This document shows, piece after piece, positions 8,731 to 17,027 of a stretch of DNA of 56,903 bases. Within the stretch, counting starts at the first letter, position 1; every line of letters starts with the position of its first letter. The DNA lies in IMG/VR virus record IMGVR_UViG_3300025141_008849, positions 1 through 56,903 of that record; one strand, given 5' to 3'. Made by a program: the position numbers and the translations under genes. The notes below the pieces were generated by a model. The model was not told where the DNA came from, searched no databases, and worked only from the letters and a program-made list of their open reading frames with translations. Origin of the DNA: a virus.

Positions 8731-9500
8731 TTGTTATAGCATGTCCGGGACATAGCAATGGCGAGTTTCTTGCTTGGTTATTAAATCATAGTCCTGATTG
8801 CCCGCAACCAAGTAATACACAATGGACTATGTATACAGGATTTTTAGGAACACATTACAGGGCCGAAGATTCTGCTACATTAGATCGGTTTCAACCGCTT
8901 GGCAGTTTATATAGGAAATTTGATAGACCCGGGCCTCCAGAATTTAAATGTGATCTTAATAAGTTAGAAACATTTACTAAAGCATGGAAAAACTTAAAAA
9001 CAGATCAAACAGACTTATGCATATATGTTAATTGCATGAATTCGCAGGAAATAATAGATAGTAAAATTGTTGACTTAGTTGGCAGACCATACTGGGATAT
9101 GCCTAACTACACACACAGACATTTCCATTCAGTTATGGAGTTTGATCCAGGTTCTACAGAAACACCAGGTACAAACCAAGAAACATACGATGAAATCGCG
9201 GCACAGTTAGTAAAACAACATGTATCTCAAGTAAGAGACATTCAAAGTACTAATTATGACTTTATTGTGTGGCAAAGTAAAATATTTGATATATTTGAAG
9301 TAATGAAAGTTTTTGATATTTGTAGGTTGACAAAGCCACATTCTAACTATATGCTAAAAGCAATACAAGATTATCATAAAATAAATGAACCTACACACGA
9401 ATATTGTACGAGGTTAAATAGTAGTAATTGGGATTCTCTTATACAGAAGTATTGTAAAGTAAGAAATATTCCAGATGATTTTCAGGTACCACATTTATGA
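8715..9500 (+). CDS. Unknown protein with N-terminal glycine-loop motif (sulfotransferase-like?)
   Basis: A 261-residue protein of unknown function. Its N-terminus LIVIACPGHSNGEFLAWLL has a strand, glycine loop and helix layout reminiscent of the phosphosulfate-binding loop of sulfotransferases, but no second motif was found. Four other genes here begin in a similar way (15999, 20273, 26923, 47693). It directly follows two SGNH-like genes; the similar gene at 20273 also follows an SGNH-like gene, so the pair is repeated. A shared role in surface modification is only a guess. Confidence 0.45.
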   Translation: MDKQLIVIACPGHSNGEFLAWLLNHSPDCPQPSNTQWTMYTGFLGTHYRAEDSATLDRFQPLGSLYRKFDRPGPPEFKCDLNKLETFTKAWKNLKTDQTDLCIYVNCMNSQEIIDSKIVDLVGRPYWDMPNYTHRHFHSVMEFDPGSTETPGTNQETYDEIAAQLVKQHVSQVRDIQSTNYDFIVWQSKIFDIFEVMKVFDICRLTKPHSNYMLKAIQDYHKINEPTHEYCTRLNSSNWDSLIQKYCKVRNIPDDFQVPHL

Positions 9501-11077
9501 GATTATTTAGAACACGGTTAAATGAAGTGACTTTACGTTGGCCCGAAATAAGAAAGTATAAAGGAAAGTACCTTTGGAATTTATACGATAAAATTTCAAA
9601 AGGTGTGCCTATAGAACTTAACGATGGATCAGTAGTAACAATTGATCCTATGGCAATCCAAGCAATTAACAAAGAACTCTTCGGAGATATACATACTCCA
9701 ACTGGTGCCGAACTTAATCAATTTGTTAATAGTGACGGTCAACTTAAAAAGCCTGTTGATAAAAAAGATGGATTTATAAGAAGAGCAAAATTTAATGTTG
9801 AAGATACTGATGGTAATACACGTGAAATTGATTTACATGATATAGAAAAGAACAATGTAAAAACAGGTGTAAAATACAATAAAGGATATGCGGCAGAATT
9901 TATGATGGGAGTTGCTTCCGCCGCGACATTTATGTTTCAGGACGAAGATATTAACATAGATCATGCTAAAATAATAATGTCCGAAGCAACTATAGATTAC
10001 TCCGGCAATATTCCAGTATTAACTTATACAGATAAAATACAATATACAACTCCTAAAGGAAAACCAGATAACTTTACTCTTACTGTTTCAGTAGACAAAG
10101 CAACATTTAATAAAGTTGTTAAAGATTTTAAAGATGGGTTAATAACTGAAATACTCGAGGCATACTTCTTAGATTCAGTTACATATCTACGTGAAAATCA
10201 AAACTTTTTAGATGCTATGAACTATGCAAGAAACGATCCTAACACCAATAATATAGAAGCGTCTTCAATGGGTACAGGAGATCAAAAAGGAACTAAAGTA
10301 GATTTCCAATTATTTGTAGACGGAAAATCATTTAAAGGTATTAGTTTAAAAGCAAACTCAAAACGAATAGGACAAGTTGCTAGATCACAATCTAAAATTG
10401 ACAATGGAGAGTTCCAGGTAGACTTAGCACATTTTCTTAATGGACTATTTAAAGTTGATTTGTCATCAGAAATTAAAAAAGGACCTAAAGATAGATTTGA
10501 AATGCGAGATTATCTAAAGCAAATATTTGCTAAAGTTGCAGATCATATTAATAAAAATTCAACAAATGATAAAAGTGAATTTGAAATTTATAAAACAATA
10601 TATGCTGGTATTAAAGGGCAAGCAACAAAACACGAAGAAGGTGTTACCGTTGTTTCACTTGGGGGTAATTTAGCACAACCATCGTATATGATAATAAATT
10701 TTAATGAACAAATGGAAGAGTTATTTTCAAAATTACAATTTAGAGCATGGTCAGTACCAGAAGATAACAATAAACGCCCTGCTTTATTTTTAGTCGGATA
10801 TATAACTGATCCCGAATTACAAGAACGTTTAGGAACAGATAGACTAAAAATATTTTATGTAAGATCATATGTTAATGTTAGCGAAAAAGTATTAAGAGTA
10901 ATAGCCGAATTTCAAGACGGCTTAGGTGCATTAGCAAATATGATATATAAAGAAAATCAAATAAATACAGTTAACGAAACTACTAGTTCTGGAAGTATTG
11001 CCTCTGTTACGGGTGAATTGTTCACTCCTAAAGGCAAGAAAAAGAAAAAGACAAAAATGATAAGGCGCATAACATGA
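9497..11077 (+). CDS. Unknown 526-aa protein with a PD-(D/E)XK-like core
   Basis: The overall protein is not recognised. Residues 267-295 read KVDFQLFVDGKSFKGISLKAN followed by KRIGQV: an Asp, a strand, then S-L-K and a downstream Gln-Val, the spacing seen in restriction-endonuclease-like (PD-(D/E)XK) cores where Ser or Glu replaces the usual acid. Earlier, KYNKGYAAEFMMGVASA suggests a helix with a Glu. Near the N-terminus RTRLNE is an L-x-E site of the kind cut by T4-like prohead proteases. It stands between candidate virion genes. A nuclease function is a hypothesis. Confidence 0.4.
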   Translation: MRLFRTRLNEVTLRWPEIRKYKGKYLWNLYDKISKGVPIELNDGSVVTIDPMAIQAINKELFGDIHTPTGAELNQFVNSDGQLKKPVDKKDGFIRRAKFNVEDTDGNTREIDLHDIEKNNVKTGVKYNKGYAAEFMMGVASAATFMFQDEDINIDHAKIIMSEATIDYSGNIPVLTYTDKIQYTTPKGKPDNFTLTVSVDKATFNKVVKDFKDGLITEILEAYFLDSVTYLRENQNFLDAMNYARNDPNTNNIEASSMGTGDQKGTKVDFQLFVDGKSFKGISLKANSKRIGQVARSQSKIDNGEFQVDLAHFLNGLFKVDLSSEIKKGPKDRFEMRDYLKQIFAKVADHINKNSTNDKSEFEIYKTIYAGIKGQATKHEEGVTVVSLGGNLAQPSYMIINFNEQMEELFSKLQFRAWSVPEDNNKRPALFLVGYITDPELQERLGTDRLKIFYVRSYVNVSEKVLRVIAEFQDGLGALANMIYKENQINTVNETTSSGSIASVTGELFTPKGKKKKKTKMIRRIT

Positions 11078-11370
11078 CAAAAATGAACTTAGCAGAAGGT
11101 GTGTTAGATGCATCTGATGATGATGGATGGATGGCAAAGGAGCAGTTATATAAATCTGCAAAATATGCTATTGAACTCCATGCAATGATCACTGATAACC
11201 AAGATTTAGAACCTTGGATACAAGCAAAAATCACTGAAGCCGCGGATAGATTGAGTTCTGTAAAACATTATATGGAATATCTAAATGCAAGTGACACAAG
11301 CGGAATGATGGCTCAACCAGAAATGGAAGCACCAGTTCCAGCACCGATGGAATCTGCAACGAGAAAATAA
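11074..11370 (+). CDS. Small phage protein (98 aa), possible virion component
   Basis: A 98-residue protein overlapping its upstream neighbour by 4 bases and its downstream neighbour by 1 base. The N-terminus MTKMNLAEGVL has an L-x-E-G site like prohead-protease targets, the middle is helical (KSAKYAIELHAMI, QAKITEAADRLSS) and the tail is Pro-Ala-rich. I do not recognise a family, though small helical proteins like this are common in the structural regions of marine T4-like phages. Confidence 0.5.
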   Translation: MTKMNLAEGVLDASDDDGWMAKEQLYKSAKYAIELHAMITDNQDLEPWIQAKITEAADRLSSVKHYMEYLNASDTSGMMAQPEMEAPVPAPMESATRK

Positions 11371-14348
11371 TGAAACTACGAGATGCTCAAAAAGAAATTG
11401 AGAGAATCAACAACCTAGGCGACACCAACCCGTTTAATGAATTGTGTAATGAATCCCATCTTTATGAAGGGCCTATTAGGGCAGGAATTGGTACAGCCCT
11501 TTCGGTACCAACACGGGCCGCTACCACAGTCGGGGGTGCGTATGGTGGTTCTGAACTTGCAAATAAAATTGATAGGGATAGTGCAGGACTTAATGTAGCA
11601 GGTACGGGCGTCGGTGGTTATTATGGATATAGAGGTCCTAATATTCCTGGTACAGGACTTTTACCAAAAGCATTCAGCAGTAAAAAGCAAAACTTAGCCA
11701 GGGCAAAAGATGCACTTGGTTATGCAAAGAACGAACTTAAAAATACTAAAGATGCAACAAGAATTGCAACTATTAAGAAAAATATAGCAAACCTCGAGTA
11801 TCAGATTAAACAGAATAAACGAATAAGGATTCATCCGGCTAATGTTATTGACTACCTTAGTGGTAGAGACAAGTATAAACGTGATAAAAAAATTAACAAG
11901 ATTAATAAAACAATGCCGAAACCGGAAGTTGTACCTGACGTAAAATCAACTTCTACTCTATCGCCCAAATGGGACGGAGAGCCGAAACCACAGAATGTAA
12001 CACATAATTATTATAATAATGATGAAGCCACACAAAAACGGCTTAATAACATCGAGAAAAAACTTGATGCCATTGCAGATAAGAAAACCACTACCAGTAG
12101 TCCAGCTGAAAAGAAAGAGCTTTCTGCTTTAGAAAAAAGATTAAAAGCCGCAGAAGATAGAATTAAATGGGGTCCAAAGGATACGGTACCAAAATCAGAG
12201 CCTATTACTAAACCAAAATCAGAGCCTATTACTAAAGCATACAAAGGAAATTATGGTAGCGAAAAAGGATTTGCACCACCAAAGCCCGAGACTCCTGCTG
12301 AAATAAAAGCAAGGCTAGATGCAGAAGCAGAAAGAGCAAGGCAGATTAAGGGTGCATCAGACGCCACATATCGTGCTAGATATGCACGTGAAGAAAAAGC
12401 CGCTATTGAGAGACTAGCAAGGCAAGGCAAGGTAACAGGAATTACTGATGCAATGATAGCGAAAGAAATAGCAAATCCAACAAAGTTAGATCCGCGATTG
12501 CCGACTGCGAATCAAGTGAACAGGGGACCTTCACAAGCCGCTCTTAATGCAAAAGAAACCTTAAAACAAGAAGCACAGGCTGAAAAAATTGTGAAAAAAG
12601 CAGGCGACGGAATAAAAATTAGTTCAGGAAGTTCACTTGCTACTCCGCCTTCGGCTCAAGGTATTACTATAGGTGATGATGCTGGAAGAATTTCAAAACA
12701 AGCATTATCAAAAAAAGCTCTTGAAAAAATGGGCATTGTTACAACGGCCAGTAAAAATACAATTAAACAGGCTCTTAAAATTGCCGCTACAAAAGGTTCA
12801 AAATATATTGCTTTATCTTTTATACCAGGACTTAACATAGCATTATGGGGACATGATGCATATGCAGTAACAAGAGCGGTTCAAAAATCAATGGATCCTA
12901 CTCAAAGAGATGTATCCGATGCAGGTCGGCATAGACAAGTAGCATTACAACAAATGTCGCAAGTTATGTTATCAAATGCACCAATGGATTCAAAGATAGA
13001 CCAAATTGAACATTTGTTTAGTAACGATGCAACAAAAACAACATTACCCGAACTACAAGCACAACAAGATGCCGGAAGACAACAGCAACATTTTGTAACT
13101 GCAAACCCAGAATTCCAAGCACAATTAGATAAAGGTCCGCAAGCATTAGCGGCACGTAACGAAGATATTTGGAACTCATCTTATGATAATGAAGAAACTA
13201 TATTATCTGTTTCGTTTGATGAAGCAGGAAATATTGCAAGTGGCCCTAATACTAAATCAGATTTTAAAAATGCACTTGATGATTTATATACTGCATACAA
13301 TGAAGTTAAATCAGCACCAAGTAGGAGTAAAAAACTAGCACCGTGGCAAAGAGACCGAATGGCAATAATACAAAACCAAATAGAACAAGCACAAGATGCA
13401 ATGAAAACTGCACCAGATGATCGCAAGACTGCTTTTAAAAGTTATGTATTCAGCACATTAGCACAAAGTGAAGCTCTTATTGCAACAAACGAATCGTCTA
13501 TCTTACAAGGTGCATTATTATCAGAAGGTCCGCTTGATTGGGGAAATACATGGCTCGATAGGATACGAAGGCAAATCTCAGGAGTTGATCCAAATAACTT
13601 ACCTAAGTCCGGTGGAAAAATTGCTGGAAAAACATCCTTAGGTAAAAGAACTAAAAACTTACATCCTTCGGAAATTAACGCTCTTAAAAATGTAAGTCCG
13701 CGACATAAGTTTACGGGTAAAAATAATAATAATATGGTTAGAGTAAGTGGTATTTCTACTCCAGGACAACCAATGTATAATCCAGCAAACGATATAAAAG
13801 ATTTTAAACCTGATACCGTTGCTCAAGCAAAAGCAGATTATAAAAAACCAAAAATTAAAAAGCCTGTGCTAACAAAAAAAGATATTGCAAAACATAATGC
13901 TATGGCTAGGAATATTTCATTAGTAAATGTTCCACCTACTACAACAAAGAATGGGGCTAATATAAAAGCAAAACAATCAGGTAAAAAAGTAAGTAGTGCA
14001 ATATCACAAGCATTGGGCTCTATTGAATCATCTAAAAATAAAAATGTTGCAAAACCACTTATTGGTGATAATGGATTGATTGTTGCAGTAGGAAAAGGAA
14101 AAGGCAAAACAAGGCTTAATAACGACGAAGAAAAATTATTTGCACAAATAAAAGCCAAAAGAAAAAAATATAGTAAATATTCAAAAGCAGAACAAAAGTT
14201 AATGATGAAGGTAGGCTTAGTTCAAAGAACATTTAAACAAGCACATGCTGAAGCAAAAGCAGATTCTGCTAATTTAAAAACCATGAAGTTAAAAAATGGT
14301 AAGACACTTAAATATTTTGTCTGGAATGGCAAAAAATACACAGTTTAA
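11370..14348 (+). CDS. Large probable virion protein with two L-x-E-G-P sites
   Basis: A 992-residue protein, not recognised by family. Residues 30-90 are Gly/Ala-rich and hydrophobic (ATTVGGAYGGSELA); residues 210-270 are a likely coiled coil (RLNNIEKKLDAI, LEKRLKAAEDRI); another hydrophobic patch (ALSFIPGLNIALWGH) lies near 485; the C-terminal 270 residues are very Lys-rich. Two short sites are alike, HLYEGPIRAG near residue 30 and LLSEGPLDWG near 715. Both fit prohead-protease cleavage and would split the chain into leader, about 685-residue and about 275-residue parts. An internal-head or ejected-protein role is inferred from this and from the neighbours. Confidence 0.5.
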   Translation: MKLRDAQKEIERINNLGDTNPFNELCNESHLYEGPIRAGIGTALSVPTRAATTVGGAYGGSELANKIDRDSAGLNVAGTGVGGYYGYRGPNIPGTGLLPKAFSSKKQNLARAKDALGYAKNELKNTKDATRIATIKKNIANLEYQIKQNKRIRIHPANVIDYLSGRDKYKRDKKINKINKTMPKPEVVPDVKSTSTLSPKWDGEPKPQNVTHNYYNNDEATQKRLNNIEKKLDAIADKKTTTSSPAEKKELSALEKRLKAAEDRIKWGPKDTVPKSEPITKPKSEPITKAYKGNYGSEKGFAPPKPETPAEIKARLDAEAERARQIKGASDATYRARYAREEKAAIERLARQGKVTGITDAMIAKEIANPTKLDPRLPTANQVNRGPSQAALNAKETLKQEAQAEKIVKKAGDGIKISSGSSLATPPSAQGITIGDDAGRISKQALSKKALEKMGIVTTASKNTIKQALKIAATKGSKYIALSFIPGLNIALWGHDAYAVTRAVQKSMDPTQRDVSDAGRHRQVALQQMSQVMLSNAPMDSKIDQIEHLFSNDATKTTLPELQAQQDAGRQQQHFVTANPEFQAQLDKGPQALAARNEDIWNSSYDNEETILSVSFDEAGNIASGPNTKSDFKNALDDLYTAYNEVKSAPSRSKKLAPWQRDRMAIIQNQIEQAQDAMKTAPDDRKTAFKSYVFSTLAQSEALIATNESSILQGALLSEGPLDWGNTWLDRIRRQISGVDPNNLPKSGGKIAGKTSLGKRTKNLHPSEINALKNVSPRHKFTGKNNNNMVRVSGISTPGQPMYNPANDIKDFKPDTVAQAKADYKKPKIKKPVLTKKDIAKHNAMARNISLVNVPPTTTKNGANIKAKQSGKKVSSAISQALGSIESSKNKNVAKPLIGDNGLIVAVGKGKGKTRLNNDEEKLFAQIKAKRKKYSKYSKAEQKLMMKVGLVQRTFKQAHAEAKADSANLKTMKLKNGKTLKYFVWNGKKYTV

Positions 14349-14382
14349 AAATCTGTATTAACAGAAAATTAAAGAGGTTAAT

Positions 14383-14847
14383 ATGCTTACAGTATTAGGA
14401 AGTTTATTAGGCTTTGCCGGATCGGCAGTCCCAAGCGTAATAGATTATTTTAAAGGCAAAGAAGAAACTAAACAAAAAACAGAAGAACTTAAACTCCAAC
14501 TCGAAGCAAAAAAGCAGGGAGTTGAATTAGATCTTCAAACATTTGCCGCGAAAAAAGATTTTGAAGAGCAAAAGATGCTTTTAGCACATGATACAGCTCT
14601 TGGAAATCAAAAAGGATTTATAAATTCATTACGAGCATTCGTAAGACCGTTTATAACTTATGTATTCTTTTTAACATTTATTGGTGTTAAAATTACTTTA
14701 GTATACCAAGCAATAAAAAATGGTAGTGATTTAAATGCAACCATTGCAGTAATATGGGACGATCAAACAGAAGCATTATTTGCCGCTATCATTAGTTTTT
14801 GGTTTGGATCTAGGGCAATGCCTAAAATAAAGCAACTTAACAAATAG
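14383..14847 (+). CDS. Holin, GTA 3-TM type
   Basis: A 154-residue protein matching the layout of the 'holin of 3TMs, for gene-transfer release' family: a short hydrophobic N-terminus (LGSLLGFAGSAVPSVIDYF), a charged coiled-coil stretch (KEETKQKTEELKLQLEAKK), a conserved RAFVRPFITYVFF membrane segment, and a last segment ending FWFGSRAMPK. It would open the inner membrane to release the endolysin encoded two genes downstream. AGAGG precedes the ATG. The family is best known from alphaproteobacterial gene transfer agents and phages. Confidence 0.75.
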   Translation: MLTVLGSLLGFAGSAVPSVIDYFKGKEETKQKTEELKLQLEAKKQGVELDLQTFAAKKDFEEQKMLLAHDTALGNQKGFINSLRAFVRPFITYVFFLTFIGVKITLVYQAIKNGSDLNATIAVIWDDQTEALFAAIISFWFGSRAMPKIKQLNK

Positions 14848-14854
14848 GAGTAAC

Positions 14855-15193
14855 ATGGCAGACGAACGTGGCATTAAAGAAGTAAAAGAATTATTAGCAT
14901 TTGTTTTTTCGCTTATAAAAGCAGTTCAAGTAAGTTTAGAAGATGGCGATATTGATTTATGGGATGCTAAAAACTTTGTTGAACCAATAAAAAAATTGGC
15001 TCCAGCAATAGATAATATAGATGACGTATTACCAGAAGTTATAGATTTAACTGACGAAGAATGGGATGGGTTACTTGAATATGCATGTAATGAATTTGGA
15101 ATACCTAAAGAGAATGTCGATTATGTAGTTGATGAAGCAATTACAATGGGCAGATCTTTACTTAACATAGCAGGAATTAAAATACCAACATGA
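14855..15193 (+). CDS. Small lysis-cassette protein of unknown function (112 aa)
   Basis: A 112-residue, strongly acidic, helical protein without membrane segments, preceded by AGGAG. It is placed between holin and endolysin and overlaps the endolysin start by 4 bases, so it is translated with the lysis genes. I do not recognise its family. Position suggests a lysis-linked role, but a structural protein that merely shares the operon is equally possible. Confidence 0.55.
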   Translation: MADERGIKEVKELLAFVFSLIKAVQVSLEDGDIDLWDAKNFVEPIKKLAPAIDNIDDVLPEVIDLTDEEWDGLLEYACNEFGIPKENVDYVVDEAITMGRSLLNIAGIKIPT

Positions 15194-15666
15194 GTGAAAA
15201 AATTAAAATATCAAAAAATTTCAATCTAAAAGAGTTAACTGCAAGTTCAACGGCAGATAGGTTAGATATTGACAACGGGCCTAGTACCGAACATTTGATT
15301 AATTTGACAGTTGTTACTCATAAAATTTTACAACCAGTTAGAGAACAGTTTGGTGTAGTTACAGTCAATAGTGGATATCGATCACCAGCACTTAATAAAG
15401 CAGTAGGTGGATCAGCAAGAAGTCAGCATTGTAATGGCGAAGCAGTTGATTTAGAATGTTTTTCAGTTTCTAATCCCGACTTAGCAAAATGGATTACTAA
15501 AAACTTAGACTGGGACCAAATTATATTAGAATTCTATAAGAAAGGCGATCCACATAGCGGATGGGTACATTGTAGTTATAAACGAGATGGTACTAATCGG
15601 CGTAAGATTTTAACAGCCTTACGAATTAATAAACGTACTGTTTATAAGCCAGGATTTGCTATATAA
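15190..15666 (+). CDS. Endolysin, peptidase M15A (D,D-/L,D-carboxypeptidase-like)
   Basis: A 158-residue zinc peptidase of the M15A type that should cut peptidoglycan peptide cross-links. Visible residues: the fold entry SGYRSPALNKAVGG (residues 58-71), the zinc site SQHCNGEAVDLE near 78-89 (His and Asp) and WVHCSY near 125 (second zinc His), in the standard order. There is no signal peptide, as expected for a holin-dependent endolysin. It follows the holin and a small acidic gene in one overlapping unit. Confidence 0.85.
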   Translation: MSEKIKISKNFNLKELTASSTADRLDIDNGPSTEHLINLTVVTHKILQPVREQFGVVTVNSGYRSPALNKAVGGSARSQHCNGEAVDLECFSVSNPDLAKWITKNLDWDQIILEFYKKGDPHSGWVHCSYKRDGTNRRKILTALRINKRTVYKPGFAI

Positions 15667-15671
15667 TAGAC

Positions 15672-15700
15672 TTGACATGTTAATCTTAACATGTTATACT
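15672..15700 (+). promoter_or_regulatory. Sigma70-type promoter TTGACA-17-TATACT
   Basis: TTGACA at 15672-15677 and TATACT at 15695-15700 with the ideal 17-base spacer, right after the endolysin stop. It should drive the DsbA-like gene (ATG 15745) and the polymerase operon, with a leader of about 38 bases. Its spacer is almost entirely a palindrome, listed separately. Confidence 0.8.
15675..15694 (+). promoter_or_regulatory. Perfect palindrome across promoter spacer (candidate operator)
   Basis: ACATGTTAA-tc-TTAACATGT, perfect 9-bp arms. It overlaps the last bases of the -35 box and fills the spacer, where a dimeric repressor would block polymerase. A partial echo (ATAACATGTTAT) lies in the spacer and -10 of the promoter at 23002. 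The binding protein is not identified; the DsbA-like product of the gene it controls is one candidate. Confidence 0.6.
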
Positions 15701-15744
15701 ATATATTGCTTTGCATTCTGCGAGCAAAAACTCCAAAAGGAACT

Positions 15745-16002
15745 ATGACAAGAGCATTCGGACAAACTGATCTTGCTAAATTAAAGCAAGTTATTAACGA
15801 AGGTGTACAAGTATCTCAAGAAATTAAAGATTTACGTGAAGGGCTAGGCGATACAGTAAAAGCCGTAGCACAAGAACTCGACATGAAACCCGGAACACTT
15901 AATAAAGCAATTCGTGTTGCACACAAAGCAGAATTACAAAAGACTAAAGACGACATGGAAGAACTTGAAGATATTCTTATTCAAGTCGGAAGAACTGCAT
16001 GA
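15745..16002 (+). CDS. DsbA-like double-stranded DNA-binding / late-transcription protein
   Basis: Start set at the ATG at 15745, after AAAAGGA; an in-frame ATG at 15691 overlaps the -10 box and cannot be used from this promoter. The 85-residue product (IKDLREGLGDTVKAVAQEL, then MKPGTLNKAIRVAHKAE) has the organisation of T4 DsbA and its marine relatives: an N-terminal helix, then a helix-turn-helix followed by an acidic tail (DDMEELEDI). T4 DsbA binds late-promoter regions. It directly precedes a four-base overlap with the next gene. Family call moderate. Confidence 0.55.
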   Translation: MTRAFGQTDLAKLKQVINEGVQVSQEIKDLREGLGDTVKAVAQELDMKPGTLNKAIRVAHKAELQKTKDDMEELEDILIQVGRTA

Positions 16003-17027
16003 TTGACACCACCAGTATTATCAAAAATACTACAAATTATATGAAGGGACTAGGCGTTGATATTCCTGAGTCCCTCAATGATTTAGATAGGTATTTTCAA
16101 GCAATACTATATCATTTTTTAAGAGGCCGATATTTTTTAGATAAACCGTGGACAGCAAACCATTGGTTTACACCTGAATTGTTTGTACATCAACTTGATA
16201 ATACATTTGAAGACTTTTTAATAATAATGGGTTCAGAAGTTGATATGGAAACTAACCCATGGCTATTTGAAAAGTATGTAATTAAAACTCCAACTATATT
16301 TGTACAAGCACCAGTTGGCATGGGAGGTGATTTTTTATCAACACTTATATATAATCATCTATACAATGATAAGCAACTTGAATTCGGCGATGGTGGAAAA
16401 TGTATTAGTGATTTTGATACTATAGAATTACAAGCAGTAGAACAGGATCATTTTTGGCAATTAGAAAATCCTAAACAACATGCACAAGAAATAACAACTT
16501 ACGCAAATAGAGCAAAAGAAGATGGGTACGAAGTGTACTTAACTGCATTGCATTTGGATATAACACAAACATTAAGATATTTTGAAAATGCTAAAATTAT
16601 TAAAATACTTCCTAAAACACCATCCGATTTAAACATAGGTAATATTAACTCACTAATCAAAAATTATAATAATAAAATTAGAGTTGGTGATAAAATTGAT
16701 TACAACAAATTGACACGTTGGGAAGTTGATGTTAATTCTAATAAAAATGAACTAGACGAAATACTAGATAAAAACTTTAACTATCCTGGTGGTTATCTGG
16801 AGTACTTAGGTTTAAATTTTACAGATATTGTAGCACCGTCATTTAACGAAAACTGGTGGGAAATATACAATGTTTTTTATAATGATTTATATAGATGCCC
16901 TGAAACACCACTTGGTGAAGTAATGAAGAAAGAAACGTTACACGGCATATTAGCATTTTTAGGTTTACAACCCAAGGAAAATATAGTAAACTTATTAGAC
17001 AAATATGTTATGCATGAAAAACTATGA
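15999..17027 (+). CDS. Unknown protein with internal glycine-loop motif (342 aa)
   Basis: Not recognised. Residues about 100-120 read TIFVQAPVGMGGDFLSTLI, a strand, Gly-rich loop and helix like those at the N-termini of the proteins at 8715, 26923 and 47693. A second strand-rich part follows (VYLTALHLDITQTLRYF, KIIKILPKT), as in sulfotransferase-type P-loop folds, though the diagnostic 3'-phosphate-binding motif was not found. It overlaps both neighbours by 4 bases, tying it to DsbA-like and polymerase expression. Confidence 0.5.
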   Translation: MIDTTSIIKNTTNYMKGLGVDIPESLNDLDRYFQAILYHFLRGRYFLDKPWTANHWFTPELFVHQLDNTFEDFLIIMGSEVDMETNPWLFEKYVIKTPTIFVQAPVGMGGDFLSTLIYNHLYNDKQLEFGDGGKCISDFDTIELQAVEQDHFWQLENPKQHAQEITTYANRAKEDGYEVYLTALHLDITQTLRYFENAKIIKILPKTPSDLNIGNINSLIKNYNNKIRVGDKIDYNKLTRWEVDVNSNKNELDEILDKNFNYPGGYLEYLGLNFTDIVAPSFNENWWEIYNVFYNDLYRCPETPLGEVMKKETLHGILAFLGLQPKENIVNLLDKYVMHEKL

